Below, piece by piece: positions 22,901 through 27,412 of a stretch of 27,412 bases of DNA. Every line of letters begins with the position of its first letter. The stretch's first letter is position 1. The notes under the pieces were generated by a model, which saw only the letters and a list, made by a program, of their open reading frames with translations, did not search any database and was not told the origin of the DNA. The translations under genes and the position numbers were made by a program. Source of the DNA: Theristus sp. LFF4_11 (Eukaryota > Nematoda > Chromadorea > Monhysterida > Xyalidae); contig JASANC010003895.1 in NCBI GenBank assembly GCA_030248135.1, positions 1 through 27,412 of the forward strand. Direction: 5' to 3'.

Positions 22901-25900
22901 AATAAAGACACATTTGAATTCTAGTCACCAATTGCTGTTCACAGCTAAACCTAGAGTTGGTAAAAAACCGGTTTTTTATATTGCCAGGAAAAAACGGTTT
23001 CTTTTCCGTTTTAAAACCGTTTTAAAACCATAAAAAACCGAATGCTTCCCACCTCCTAAACTTTTCAGAACTTGGCATCTTGAACTCAAAATAGGAAATA
23101 CATCAAAATTAGTAATTTTGAGCAGCGTAAAATGCTGTTTTCGGGCATACAACCGACCCAATATGCTGTTTTTGCCACCAAATGCTACCCAATTTTTTGT
23201 ATCAAATCAAATTAATTTCGCTTTTATTGGTTTCCAGGGCAGCACGTTCAATAAATTGAAAACAAAGACTGGGCAGTGACCGTGTAGGTGTGGGGAGCGG
23301 GGAGGGACGGTTGCAAGGAGACCGGATAGCTGACCCCGATTAGGGGGCGAGATTTGCAGAACTGCAAAGTGAAACCGGTGGCGGATTGCGTTTGAAAAAT
23401 AACATTTCATCAGTTACCCTTTGCAAATCGACAACATCGTCAGTCAGTCTGCATATGCACTTGGTTTAGCACTCACCTTGACTTCATCGTATTTCACTTG
23501 ACCCTTGACACAAAAGCTTCTGCAAAATGATGCTTCACCAGTTCAGTTTGACACAGTTCACTGCACCGTTTTTTTCAAAAATATAATTTTACATTTTATC
23601 AATCAAACGAAGAGTTGTGATTTTTGACCACGAAGTTTGAAAATTTTAAGGTAAAAAACCGGTTCTTTATTTTTTCAAGAAAAAAAACTGGAAAAAACCG
23701 GTTTTAAAACGGAAAAGAAACCGGTTTTTTTCCTGTGCCAACCCTAGCTAAACCCAATTTCAATTTAGCTCAATCACCCAAAGCACAGTCCCGCCGAACA
23801 CATCGCTACACATTCAAGAAGCAAAACAAGCGCAGCTTCAGCAAACACGTTTTATAGCAGTCGCCCATTCATGAACGCGCGCTGCTGCACGTCAGCAATG
23901 ACAAAGTCACGTTTTGAGGTCCGGCTGTCACATGCATGAATGGGCTTGAAAGGCCCGTTCACAGATTCACAACGAAACCGTTGGTGACGCGTATAACGCT
24001 AAATCAGCCTTGAAATATCTGCTGAAGAAATCATTGCAGTTTTAACCTAACGGCCTTAACTGGGCACACTAATCATTAATTGGGTCTTAAGAGGTTTAAA
24101 TCAAACACTACACCATCCAATCAAACCGTTCATTTTCCCTTTTATGACCCACAAAACAAAAAAACAGCAACCAAATTTAACTAAACTAAGCACAGACCAA
24201 GTTTACTACATACAACACGAGCAAACAGCCGACGTGTTGCAGATGAAGCGACCAGAAAGTTCGCTCGGGAGCTGCAAAATCTAAATCAAATCAGTCGTTC
24301 TCCAACTTCAAAGCCGTACACACAGACAGACTGACCCAAAACCCGCGCAGAGGCAGCACAACTGGTCGTTACTGGTTTACATTATGTTTCGGCTTCGTAT
24401 GGCCTCATATGTAGTTCAAGTAAGTCATGTCTGGGTTTAGCGGGTATTCAGTCGGCAAAACAGAAACTGATAAGTAATGCGAATATTATATGCAAAACGT
24501 ATATAGATGTGAAGCGTAATGTGTATGTGGGGGGCACGGATGTTGGCTGATTGGAAGCAATGACTAAGTCCGTTCGCGCATGAACATGTTCAAACGTTCA
24601 AAGACGGACCGACGACAATGAAAACTAATCATAACAAGACATCTAACAGGTGAATAACGGACGCTATTTTCTGTAAAAAAGCAAAACTGAATGGAGACAA
24701 ACAACAAACCAACTTTCGAAAATCTAGTGAGGAGTTTACCACACGTGATCATATACGCGTAAAGCTTTCAAATATGTTATATTTTAGACAAAGACGCCAA
24801 TTGGTTGAAGATAAAGCTAAATCTCAGTTCGACATGCCAATTGGTTCCGCCAGTAGTATGAGCACTATACCCAGACTAGAAACCAAAACAAAGAACAAAT
24901 TTTCCATCACAAAAAAAACGAATAATTCTGCACGTCAAAGGCGAAGCTGAGAACCGAAAATCGGATATAAACCCAAGTGTCATTAAGCCAAAATATTACG
25001 TATGTGGCCTCAGGGTTAGCCAAGTCATCTCCCTAAAAGTATGCACATATGCATGAAAGTGCCGCCCCTCTTTGCTGGTATTAGCCAGTCACACCGGCTA
25101 CGGTGACCGGCTACGTCAGAAAACGCCTTGAAATGTTGGCCTAAGCTAAGCCTCGAATACAAGCAGCTGATTACGTGAATAATGTTGAACAGTCCAAATC
25201 GAGGTTGAATGCTGTTCACGTGAAACACTTCTTGTATTCGAGGCTTAGTCTAGGAAATACTTGCAGGAGGTCGCTAATGCAGCTGGTGAAACTGTTTAAT
25301 ACCAACACGATTTGAGATGCAGCATATGAAACTGTTTGGGAATATTAAGCAGAAGTAAGCAGATATAGTACTGAAGCGCCGAACAGAGAAAACGAGACGT
25401 GCAAAACCACATGCAGGTCTCGCTCTTCGATAATATAATAATGTCGCACTTTCTGTCATAGAGGAAGTCACGCTAATATTTAACTTAAGCGCGTGAAATT
25501 GCGGATACAGTGCAAGTTTTTTTTGCCAGCTGTGTGGCTTCGGATCTCACAGGGGCACTATGGGCGATCAGTTGAGGTAATGAAATGAAAGCCAAAAATA
25601 TTGACATCATGGAATTTAGCGAAACACCCGTCCGCCCGCACACTTATAGTTGATGAGAGTTGATACAATTTTCCAAACACAAAGGCGGACAGTTTTAGAG
25701 CGCGAATTATGCACATGTTTATGAATGGAAAATGAAATGGAGACCAGGAAGTTACTGACAGAATTTAGCGCGACCTGCGGTAATTAATTGATTGACTTAT
25801 TGACACTATTGAGACATTTTAGACTGGACGCAGTGGGTGGGTGTATAAACACCGATAATTTTATCCTCATGTTAGTCTGGTTCTCGTATTTATTTTATCC

Positions 25901-27315
25901 AACCGAAAATACAAGAAAACAAAATTTGAGTCAGCAGGCCAGGACAGATACTGATATATTATGAACGTTTCCTTAAGCGCCATTCATGGAACTTGCAGTG
26001 CTGGCGTCCACTTCGCTGCGCATTCATGAAGCAAAAACGTCGCCGCTTCACGAGTTAAAGTGACACCCTAGGATTATTTTTTAAAGTCGGTTCTGCAATT
26101 TGTAGAATCTTTGCAAAGAAATCTGCAAATGAAATTTCGAAACATGACGAAAATGGTTTTTGTGCTTATTTAGTGTCGTTTTACTGTGTCACTGACACCT
26201 GAATGTGCGAGTACATGAATGGGCCTTTAATGATCGAACACCACAAGCTCAGTGCGAAAACCATCTGATCAACCGAATCGCGGGTTCTTTGCATTCCGAC
26301 TCGGCCACATCAGATGCAGAAGAGGGGTGGCCTCATTGGTGATGTGCCGTAACTCTCGAAGGGCAGAAACATACAGTCGAAGTCTAAATTATAGGAAATC
26401 AGCTGATTGGTTGCTGATCACGTGATGGATACTTTCTGTGCAAAAATTGCTGTGGGGGCGTAGTTTGGATTGCACAGAAAGCATGCATCACGTGATCACC
26501 AACCAATCAGAGGTTTCCCTATAATTTAGAGGTCGACTGCAAATTGATCAGGGGTGCACACGATTCTGCGAGCGAGATCTAGGGTCTACGTCAGCGAAGC
26601 ACAAAAAAACGGTTTCGAAAACCTGGTTTTTGTTTCATTACCGACGGTCACCGTGTGACCAGCGGAAGAAAAAGTGCCGGAAAATTACTCGGACATTTGA
26701 ATGGAGAAGAAAGCAAACGCAAGCAAAGCGTTGCATGCGTGTTGTTGCGTTTCCTAAAAATCGCGCGGTAATTTTACCGTTGATGCTGTCAGCGTAAACG
26801 CGGTGAAAAACCGCTGAACAAGTGAATGCTGCTATGGAAACAACAAAAAAGACAACAAAACCACAAATTTTCAATGAAAAAACGTTTTCGTATGTTCGAA
26901 TTCGGCCGACTGCAATTCACAAGAAAAACAAAACAAAACAACGTCTCGTTTCATGATGCAATCGCTCTGACAGAGCAACACCACAAAAAATCCTTTGTGA
27001 TAACAGCCGAAACTTCGACAGGAGAGAATGCAATCAAACAGGCATGCGTTGCGCTGTACTACATTTAACAACAAGAAAAAACTTCAAAAACACACAGAAG
27101 AAACCCAATCAAAATGAAAAAAACAAAAAAAACGCATAAAAACGCGATCTAAAACAAAAAAAACGAAAAAGCTCACATCCGATCGCTGCCGATGACGTCG
27201 AAGAATCCGCTGCCGTCGTGGCTGCCGGCCTGGTACGGCCCATGGACGACTTGTTTCGCAAACGCCGCCAGTCGCTGGTTGTCTTCGTAGCTGCCCGTTC
27301 GCGAGTGTTGTTCGG
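4788..27315 (-). CDS. ACBD3: ACBD3/GCP60 orthologue (Golgi ACBP-GOLD scaffold), lacking its 5' end
   Basis: Ten exons (27315-27177, 17307-17170, 12607-12470, 12218-12131, 11816-11714, 11423-11235, 6513-6392, 6167-5999, 5452-5313, 4904-4788) join with perfect phase closure to 446 complete codons and TGA. Order seen: second half of an acyl-CoA-binding domain (1-75), short charged stretch (80-138), Q-rich segment (139-200), acidic linker (203-264), GOLD domain (270-446). Signature strings match vertebrate ACBD3 closely: [67 protein letters not shown]. Known for the family: a peripheral Golgi protein whose GOLD domain binds giantin and whose Q segment recruits PI4KB. The E/R-rich charged region is far shorter than in vertebrates. 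A skipped phase-2/phase-2 exon in intron 2 would be invisible to the phase test. The N-terminal exon or exons lie beyond the right edge. Confidence 0.97.
4905..5312 (-). other. ACBD3 intron 9
   Basis: The 408-bp intron contains a GC-rich inverted repeat (5029-5044 against 5134-5149) and a 12-bp copy of exon sequence next to the donor (5283-5294). Nothing coding was seen apart from frames that shadow the exons. Confidence 0.7.
5029..5149. repeat. GC-rich inverted repeat, possible miniature element
   Basis: CAGTGTTGCCGCGGTT at 5029-5044 is inverted at 5134-5149 (AACCGCGGAAACACTG) with one mismatch in 16. The ends look like transposon termini, but I saw no matching target duplication. Confidence 0.5.
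5283..5328. repeat. Direct 12-bp repeat of the end of the [11 protein letters not shown] exon
   Basis: ctcgtggcagtc occurs at 5283-5294 and again at 5317-5328. The second occurrence encodes DCHE at the exon end. On the minus strand the first copy is followed by a near-copy of the exon's AGGTG donor, so the exon border itself is partly duplicated. Confidence 0.6.
5313..5452 (-). CDS. ACBD3: ACBD3 exon, GOLD insert and [11 protein letters not shown] strand
   Basis: The acceptor is aaagtttcag|AC and the donor GAG|GTGAGT. It starts with a Gly/Ala-rich, CpG-rich stretch (about 24 residues, no family match). It then gives [20 protein letters not shown] and HEE, corresponding to vertebrate K(K)[21 protein letters not shown]. 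The phase (1 in, 0 out) fits both neighbours exactly. Confidence 0.93.
5453..5998 (-). other. ACBD3 intron 8
   Basis: The 546-bp intron is notable only for carrying the duplicated end of the preceding exon. The rest is AT-rich with no further exon supported. Confidence 0.7.
5779..5857 (-). pseudogene. Duplicated 3' end of the central GOLD exon (partial pseudo-exon)
   Basis: About 79 bp match 6000-6078 with two differences (near 5784 and 5803). The copy retains the frame for [20 protein letters not shown]. Looser similarity extends about 20 bp past the exon border, where the donor GTGAGT has become GGTGTGAGG by a 2-bp insertion. The copy lacks the first half of the exon. A pyrimidine-rich acceptor candidate (aaatcag|TG at 5909) lies upstream. 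Splicing the real exon to that acceptor would meet a stop at once (GTG TAA). Confidence 0.85.
5999..6167 (-). CDS. ACBD3: ACBD3 exon, central GOLD domain
   Basis: The acceptor is caccttgcag|GTG and the donor G|GTGAGT. It encodes [20 protein letters not shown], then [11 protein letters not shown] and [18 protein letters not shown]. Conservation with vertebrate ACBD3 is close to residue-for-residue up to the acidic tail. The last 80 bp are repeated 220 bp downstream in the intron (5779-5857). Confidence 0.97.
6207..6301. repeat. 40-bp tandem repeat, about 2.4 copies, in intron 7
   Basis: The core ggcgcgaaagtt starts at 6216 and 6256, and ggcgcg again at 6296, a period of exactly 40 bp. The units include acatttcgaatt. 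The array lies 40-135 bp upstream of the acceptor of the central GOLD exon, in the branch-point region of this 224-bp intron. Confidence 0.8.
6392..6513 (-). CDS. ACBD3: ACBD3 exon, start of the GOLD domain
   Basis: The acceptor is cttcctttcag|CC and the donor ACG|GTAAGG. It encodes [19 protein letters not shown], then [18 protein letters not shown]-x-x-I-x-DFK and V-I-x-V-G-x-G-E-x-V-T-V are diagnostic for the ACBD3 GOLD domain. The frame continues directly into RVPTHED of the next exon. Confidence 0.96.
6594..6664. repeat. Short inverted-repeat element (CACRGTAATGTTRC family)
   Basis: cacggtaatgttacaca at the left is inverted as tgcgcaacattactgtg at the right, with a GT-rich middle. Similar sequence, reversed, lies near 22465-22560. 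A more distant relative surrounds the hairpin at 17043-17086. Confidence 0.5.
7023..7058. repeat. 18-bp tandem duplication
   Basis: ccgcttaactgcttacga is present twice in a row with no mismatch (7023-7040 and 7041-7058), 49 bp outside the fold-back element. Confidence 0.85.
7107..7273 (+). repeat. Left arm of the fold-back element
   Basis: About eleven units of CATTTCCGGCCCA, CATTACCGGCCCA or CATYTGCGTCCC follow one another. The arm includes an internal second-order repeat: the run ending at 7200 recurs ending at 7261. Confidence 0.85.
7391..7418. repeat. Perfect 28-bp palindrome
   Basis: The 14-bp half site ATTTTTTCGTGATG meets its exact reverse complement with no spacer. It lies inside the fold-back element, 118 bp from the left arm. 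Confidence 0.9.
7461..7510 (+). repeat. Degenerate TTAGGA/GATTAGG array
   Basis: Seven TTAGG units with variable spacers lie inside the fold-back element. The array resembles telomere-like repeats but is not TTAGGG or TTAGG in strict tandem. Confidence 0.6.
7951..8101 (-). repeat. Right arm of the fold-back element
   Basis: About nine units of the same type occur in inverse orientation (GGGCCGGTAATGGGT, GGGACGGTAATACGT, GGGCCGGAAATGTC and so on). Units differ in order from the left arm away from the shared inner end, which suggests unit turnover. Confidence 0.85.
8382..8422 (+). repeat. 18-bp direct repeat, A-rich
   Basis: acagtaaaaaacaaaaac at 8382-8399 recurs at 8405-8422. It is simple sequence with no evident role. 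Confidence 0.7.
9050..9160. mobile_element. Degraded copy of the TA-flanked miniature element
   Basis: It shares the family's inner pattern: gattagttgaagatcacatg on one side and cacgtggccaccaaccaatcag (positions 9132-9152) on the other, with cattctgtgcag in the middle. The outer ends are not preserved, so the limits are approximate. Confidence 0.55.
11235..11423 (-). CDS. ACBD3: ACBD3 exon, low-complexity acidic linker
   Basis: The acceptor is gtctttcag|CT and the donor T|GTGAGT is near-perfect. It encodes a Pro/Ala/Ser-rich stretch that ends [20 protein letters not shown]. It joins the Q segment to the GOLD domain. The base composition is GC-rich compared with the flanking introns, as expected for coding DNA here. 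Confidence 0.9.
11714..11816 (-). CDS. ACBD3: ACBD3 exon, second part of the Q-rich segment
   Basis: The acceptor is actgttttccag|CAG. It encodes [20 protein letters not shown], then YAQQSA, nearly identical to the vertebrate block. The only donor giving the phase 1 needed by the next exon is AATG|GTTGGG, a weak match to consensus, so alternative ends are possible. Confidence 0.9.
11898..12058. mobile_element. Miniature inverted-repeat element, TA target duplication, in intron 4
   Basis: The ends are CAGTTGA at 11898 and TCGACTG at 12058, flanked on both sides by TA (11896-11897, 12059-12060), as for Tc1/mariner-type insertions. Inner arms carry CTGATTGG (11927) and CCAATCAG (12026). With its 2-bp target copy it accounts for just over half of the 314-bp intron 4, which would otherwise be about 150 bp. 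Confidence 0.82.
12131..12218 (-). CDS. ACBD3: ACBD3 exon, first part of the Q-rich segment
   Basis: The acceptor is ctctttttttcag|A and the donor CAG|GTTCGG. It encodes [18 protein letters not shown] and [11 protein letters not shown]. This lines up with the vertebrate Q segment (QIMAALNSQT..QF..YA.QQ.PGN.EQ), the region known to recruit PI4KB. Confidence 0.95.
12297..12312. repeat. Perfect 16-bp palindrome CGTACGTCGACGTACG
   Basis: The same 16-mer recurs at 13600-13615 inside a longer palindrome. This copy lies in intron 3 and is followed by a GTGCC tandem at 12369-12390. Confidence 0.85.
12369..12390 (+). repeat. CGTGC tandem (about 4.4 units)
   Basis: Pentamers cgtgc are repeated back to back in intron 3, about 80 bp from the donor of the exon ending at 12470. 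Confidence 0.85.
12470..12607 (-). CDS. ACBD3: ACBD3 exon, linker and short charged helix
   Basis: The acceptor is caattccag|A and the donor AA|GTAAAC, phase 2 in and out. It encodes a Pro/Ala-rich linker ([15 protein letters not shown]) and then [16 protein letters not shown], which begins the helix continued in the next exon. Vertebrate ACBD3 has several tens of E/R-rich residues here. This copy has about 20. Confidence 0.92.
13586..13639. repeat. Palindromic mini-element
   Basis: CCGTTCATACCTGACGTA (13586-13603) is inverted at 13622-13639 with one mismatch in 18. The centre holds a perfect 20-bp palindrome (13598-13617). The structure resembles the folded end pair of a miniature transposon. 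Confidence 0.65.
16381..16399 (+). repeat. CAA microsatellite
   Basis: Six CAA units in a row in intron 2. Confidence 0.9.
17043..17086. repeat. Hairpin with perfect 13-bp arms
   Basis: ACACACTGGCACA (17043-17055) and TGTGCCAGTGTGT (17074-17086) with an 18-nt loop. It lies in intron 2, 84 bp from the donor of the exon ending at 17170. The flanking sequence (aatgttgcagag) suggests a relic of the short element also seen at 6594-6664. Confidence 0.75.
17170..17307 (-). CDS. ACBD3: ACBD3 exon, end of the ACBP domain
   Basis: The acceptor is ttcattcag|A and the donor GG|GTGAGC. It encodes [15 protein letters not shown], then [13 protein letters not shown] and [11 protein letters not shown]-x-x-L-G-x-(L/M)-S-x-(D/E)-D-AM is the closing helix of acyl-CoA-binding proteins. 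The charged HEKQRL begins the short charged region. A hAT transposon starts 133 bp on the intron side of the acceptor. Confidence 0.95.
17432..17439. repeat. Left 8-bp target duplication of the hAT element
   Basis: CTCATAGA is repeated exactly at 18988-18995. No mismatch has accumulated in the two copies. Confidence 0.9.
17440..18987 (+). mobile_element. hAT DNA transposon, decayed, 1548 bp
   Basis: The ends are TAGGGATGGAGCCGG at the left and, read inward on the other strand, TAGGGATGGATCCGG at the right. A perfect 8-bp target duplication CTCATAGA flanks it (17432-17439, 18988-18995), the length typical of hAT. Both subterminal regions are rich in TCCGGATTCCGG-type repeats. The interior codes for fragments of a hAT transposase on the plus strand. 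Full hAT elements with a zinc finger are normally longer, so this copy has probably lost the 5' coding part. Confidence 0.95.
17845..18735 (+). pseudogene. hAT transposase remnant (catalytic to C-terminal dimerisation region)
   Basis: Three plus-strand frames give consecutive parts of one hAT transposase. Near 17845-17900 [12 protein letters not shown] resembles the H-x-L/I-x-L-A-V helix of the RNase H-like core. At 18015-18460 come [14 protein letters not shown] and [11 protein letters not shown] (the usual D-P-R-F/Y-K). At 18460-18735 come [20 protein letters not shown] and [11 protein letters not shown], then [16 protein letters not shown], the C-terminal hATC dimerisation motif. The last two parts are separated by a 4-bp tandem duplication (TGTATGTA, 18451-18458) that shifts the frame. 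The N-terminal part is absent or too decayed to read. The coding part is GC-richer than the intron around it. Confidence 0.9.
22212..22370. mobile_element. Copy of the TA-flanked miniature element, right end eroded
   Basis: Left end TA|CAGTCTAC. The inner block attgctgtggaggcggagctt matches the middle of the 26374-26539 copy. The right arm reads cacgttaacaccaaccaatcag (22336-22357). The outer right terminus is not recognisable. Confidence 0.65.
22444..22463 (+). repeat. CTGA microsatellite
   Basis: Five tandem CTGA units. Confidence 0.9.
22465..22560. repeat. Relic of the CACAGTAATGT element family
   Basis: It contains cacagtaatgt twice (the second as cacagtaatgttgcacac) and tcactgtaat at the right. 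It corresponds in reverse orientation to 6594-6664. Confidence 0.45.
22952..23746. mobile_element. Non-autonomous hAT-type element, 795 bp
   Basis: An exact 8-bp target duplication GCTAAACC (22944-22951, 23747-23754) flanks ends TAGAGTTGG (left) and TAGGGTTGG (right, inverted). A perfect 24-bp inverted repeat lies inside (22996-23019 against 23699-23722). The arms repeat AAACCGGTTT. The interior has no recognisable transposase. It shares the TAGRG start and the 8-bp duplication with hAT, but the inner sequence is unrelated to the element at 17440. Confidence 0.88.
23863..23945. repeat. Inverted repeat GCCCATTCATG, small element
   Basis: GCCCATTCATG at 23863-23873 is inverted exactly at 23935-23945. 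The ends resemble those of 25977-26226, so both are probably one family. Confidence 0.55.
25146..25248. repeat. Hairpin element with perfect 18-bp arms
   Basis: CTAAGCCTCGAATACAAG (25146-25163) is inverted without mismatch at 25231-25248. Weaker pairing continues inward (cacgtgaa/ttacgtgaa). It is the size and shape of a very short inverted-repeat transposon. No target duplication was recognised. Confidence 0.75.
25977..26226. mobile_element. Possible TTAA-type miniature element
   Basis: TTAA stands at both outer borders (25973-25976, 26227-26230), and the ends CCATTCATG/CATGAATGG are inverted. A TTAA target copy is typical of piggyBac-type elements. The terminal 3-4 bases do not pair perfectly, so the assignment is weak. 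Confidence 0.4.
26374..26539. mobile_element. Best-preserved copy of the TA-flanked miniature element, 166 bp
   Basis: The ends are CAGTCGA (26374) and TCGACTG (26539), with TA on the left and CA on the right, the latter one transition from TA. The arms agree over CTCTAAATTATAGG, then CTGATTGG/CCAATCAG and ATCACGTGAT. The centre reads aattgctgtgggggcgtag. Tc1/mariner-type by its ends. Confidence 0.85.
27177..27315 (-). CDS. ACBD3: ACBD3 exon, middle of the acyl-CoA-binding domain
   Basis: The acceptor is gtttccag|CC and the donor GAT|GTGAGC. It enters needing 2 nt and leaves in phase 2. It encodes [20 protein letters not shown], then [10 protein letters not shown]. This is the K-Q-x-x-x-G-P-Y helix and the ACBD3-specific GFFDV(I/L)G turn in place of the usual ACBP loop. 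The preceding exon, which should hold the start and first ACBP helix, is outside the window. Confidence 0.93.
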
Positions 27316-27412
27316 CTGGAAACGAACGAAGGAAAAAACGATTTTTGCGCTTTTCGAGAACGGTTTCCGTTTTTGTTTGAGAGCCGTTTTTAATTCGTAT
27401 TTTCGTCGACAC
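27316..27412 (-). other. Upstream ACBD3 intron, partial
   Basis: The frame stays open here, but the strong acceptor at 27316 and the end of ACBD3 similarity mark it as intron. The exon with the start codon and first ACBP helix should lie to the right. Confidence 0.6.

Larger units (their letters stand above)
17308..27176 (-). other. ACBD3 intron 1 of the window (9.9 kb)
   Basis: It contains the hAT element (17440-18987), miniature-element copies (22212-22370, 26374-26539), the 795-bp hAT-type element (22952-23746), two CCATTCATG-ended repeats (23863-23945, 25977-26226) and a hairpin element (25146-25248). The stretch 18996-22200 shows only scattered poly-A/T and short open frames without family patterns. 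Confidence 0.6.

Noticed and set aside
23207..23410. 67-codon frame inside the 795-bp hAT-type element as a transposase
   Set aside because: It has no hAT motif (no H-x-L-x-L-A-V, no SERxFS). Treated as non-coding interior.
1..27412. tRNA or rRNA genes
   Set aside because: No TTCGA-type arm with a matching acceptor stem was found on inspection. A covariance-model scan would settle it.

Overview
The window reads as nuclear DNA of an invertebrate animal: AT-rich, short well-conserved exons with GT/AG borders, long introns, and many DNA-transposon relics. I could not narrow the species. Both protein-coding genes lie on the minus strand. They were assembled from exons too short to stand out as open frames, so the main support is that reading phases close exactly across every junction.

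Region 1 (1-2012): the 5' part of a gene for a RUN-domain protein, running off the left edge. Five coding exons give at least 157 residues of a near-complete RUN domain. RUN domains typically occur in adaptors for Rab, Arl or Rap GTPases in membrane and vesicle traffic. Region 2 (2013-4787): intergenic, with three perfect CRE octamers (TGACGTCA) within 484 bp.

Region 3 (4788-27315): almost the whole of an ACBD3 (GCP60) orthologue over 22.5 kb. Ten exons encode the second half of the acyl-CoA-binding domain, a short charged region, the glutamine-rich segment, an acidic linker and the complete GOLD domain to the stop codon. The first exon or exons lie beyond the right edge. ACBD3 is a Golgi scaffold that binds giantin and phosphatidylinositol 4-kinase beta, so both genes plausibly serve membrane traffic, though nothing in the sequence links their expression.

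The introns hold most of the unexpected structure: a decayed hAT element with a perfect 8-bp target duplication (17440-18987); a 795-bp non-autonomous hAT-type element (22952-23746); a 995-bp fold-back element with 9-bp duplications and arms built of about 15-bp GC-rich units (7107-8101); a TA-flanked miniature family in four copies whose arms pair an NF-Y-type CCAATCAG with an E-box at a constant 8-bp spacing; and a second copy of the end of the main GOLD exon. CCAATCAG/CTGATTGG occurs 18 times in 27 kb. I found no CRISPR array, no rRNA or tRNA gene, and no bacterial or viral gene.
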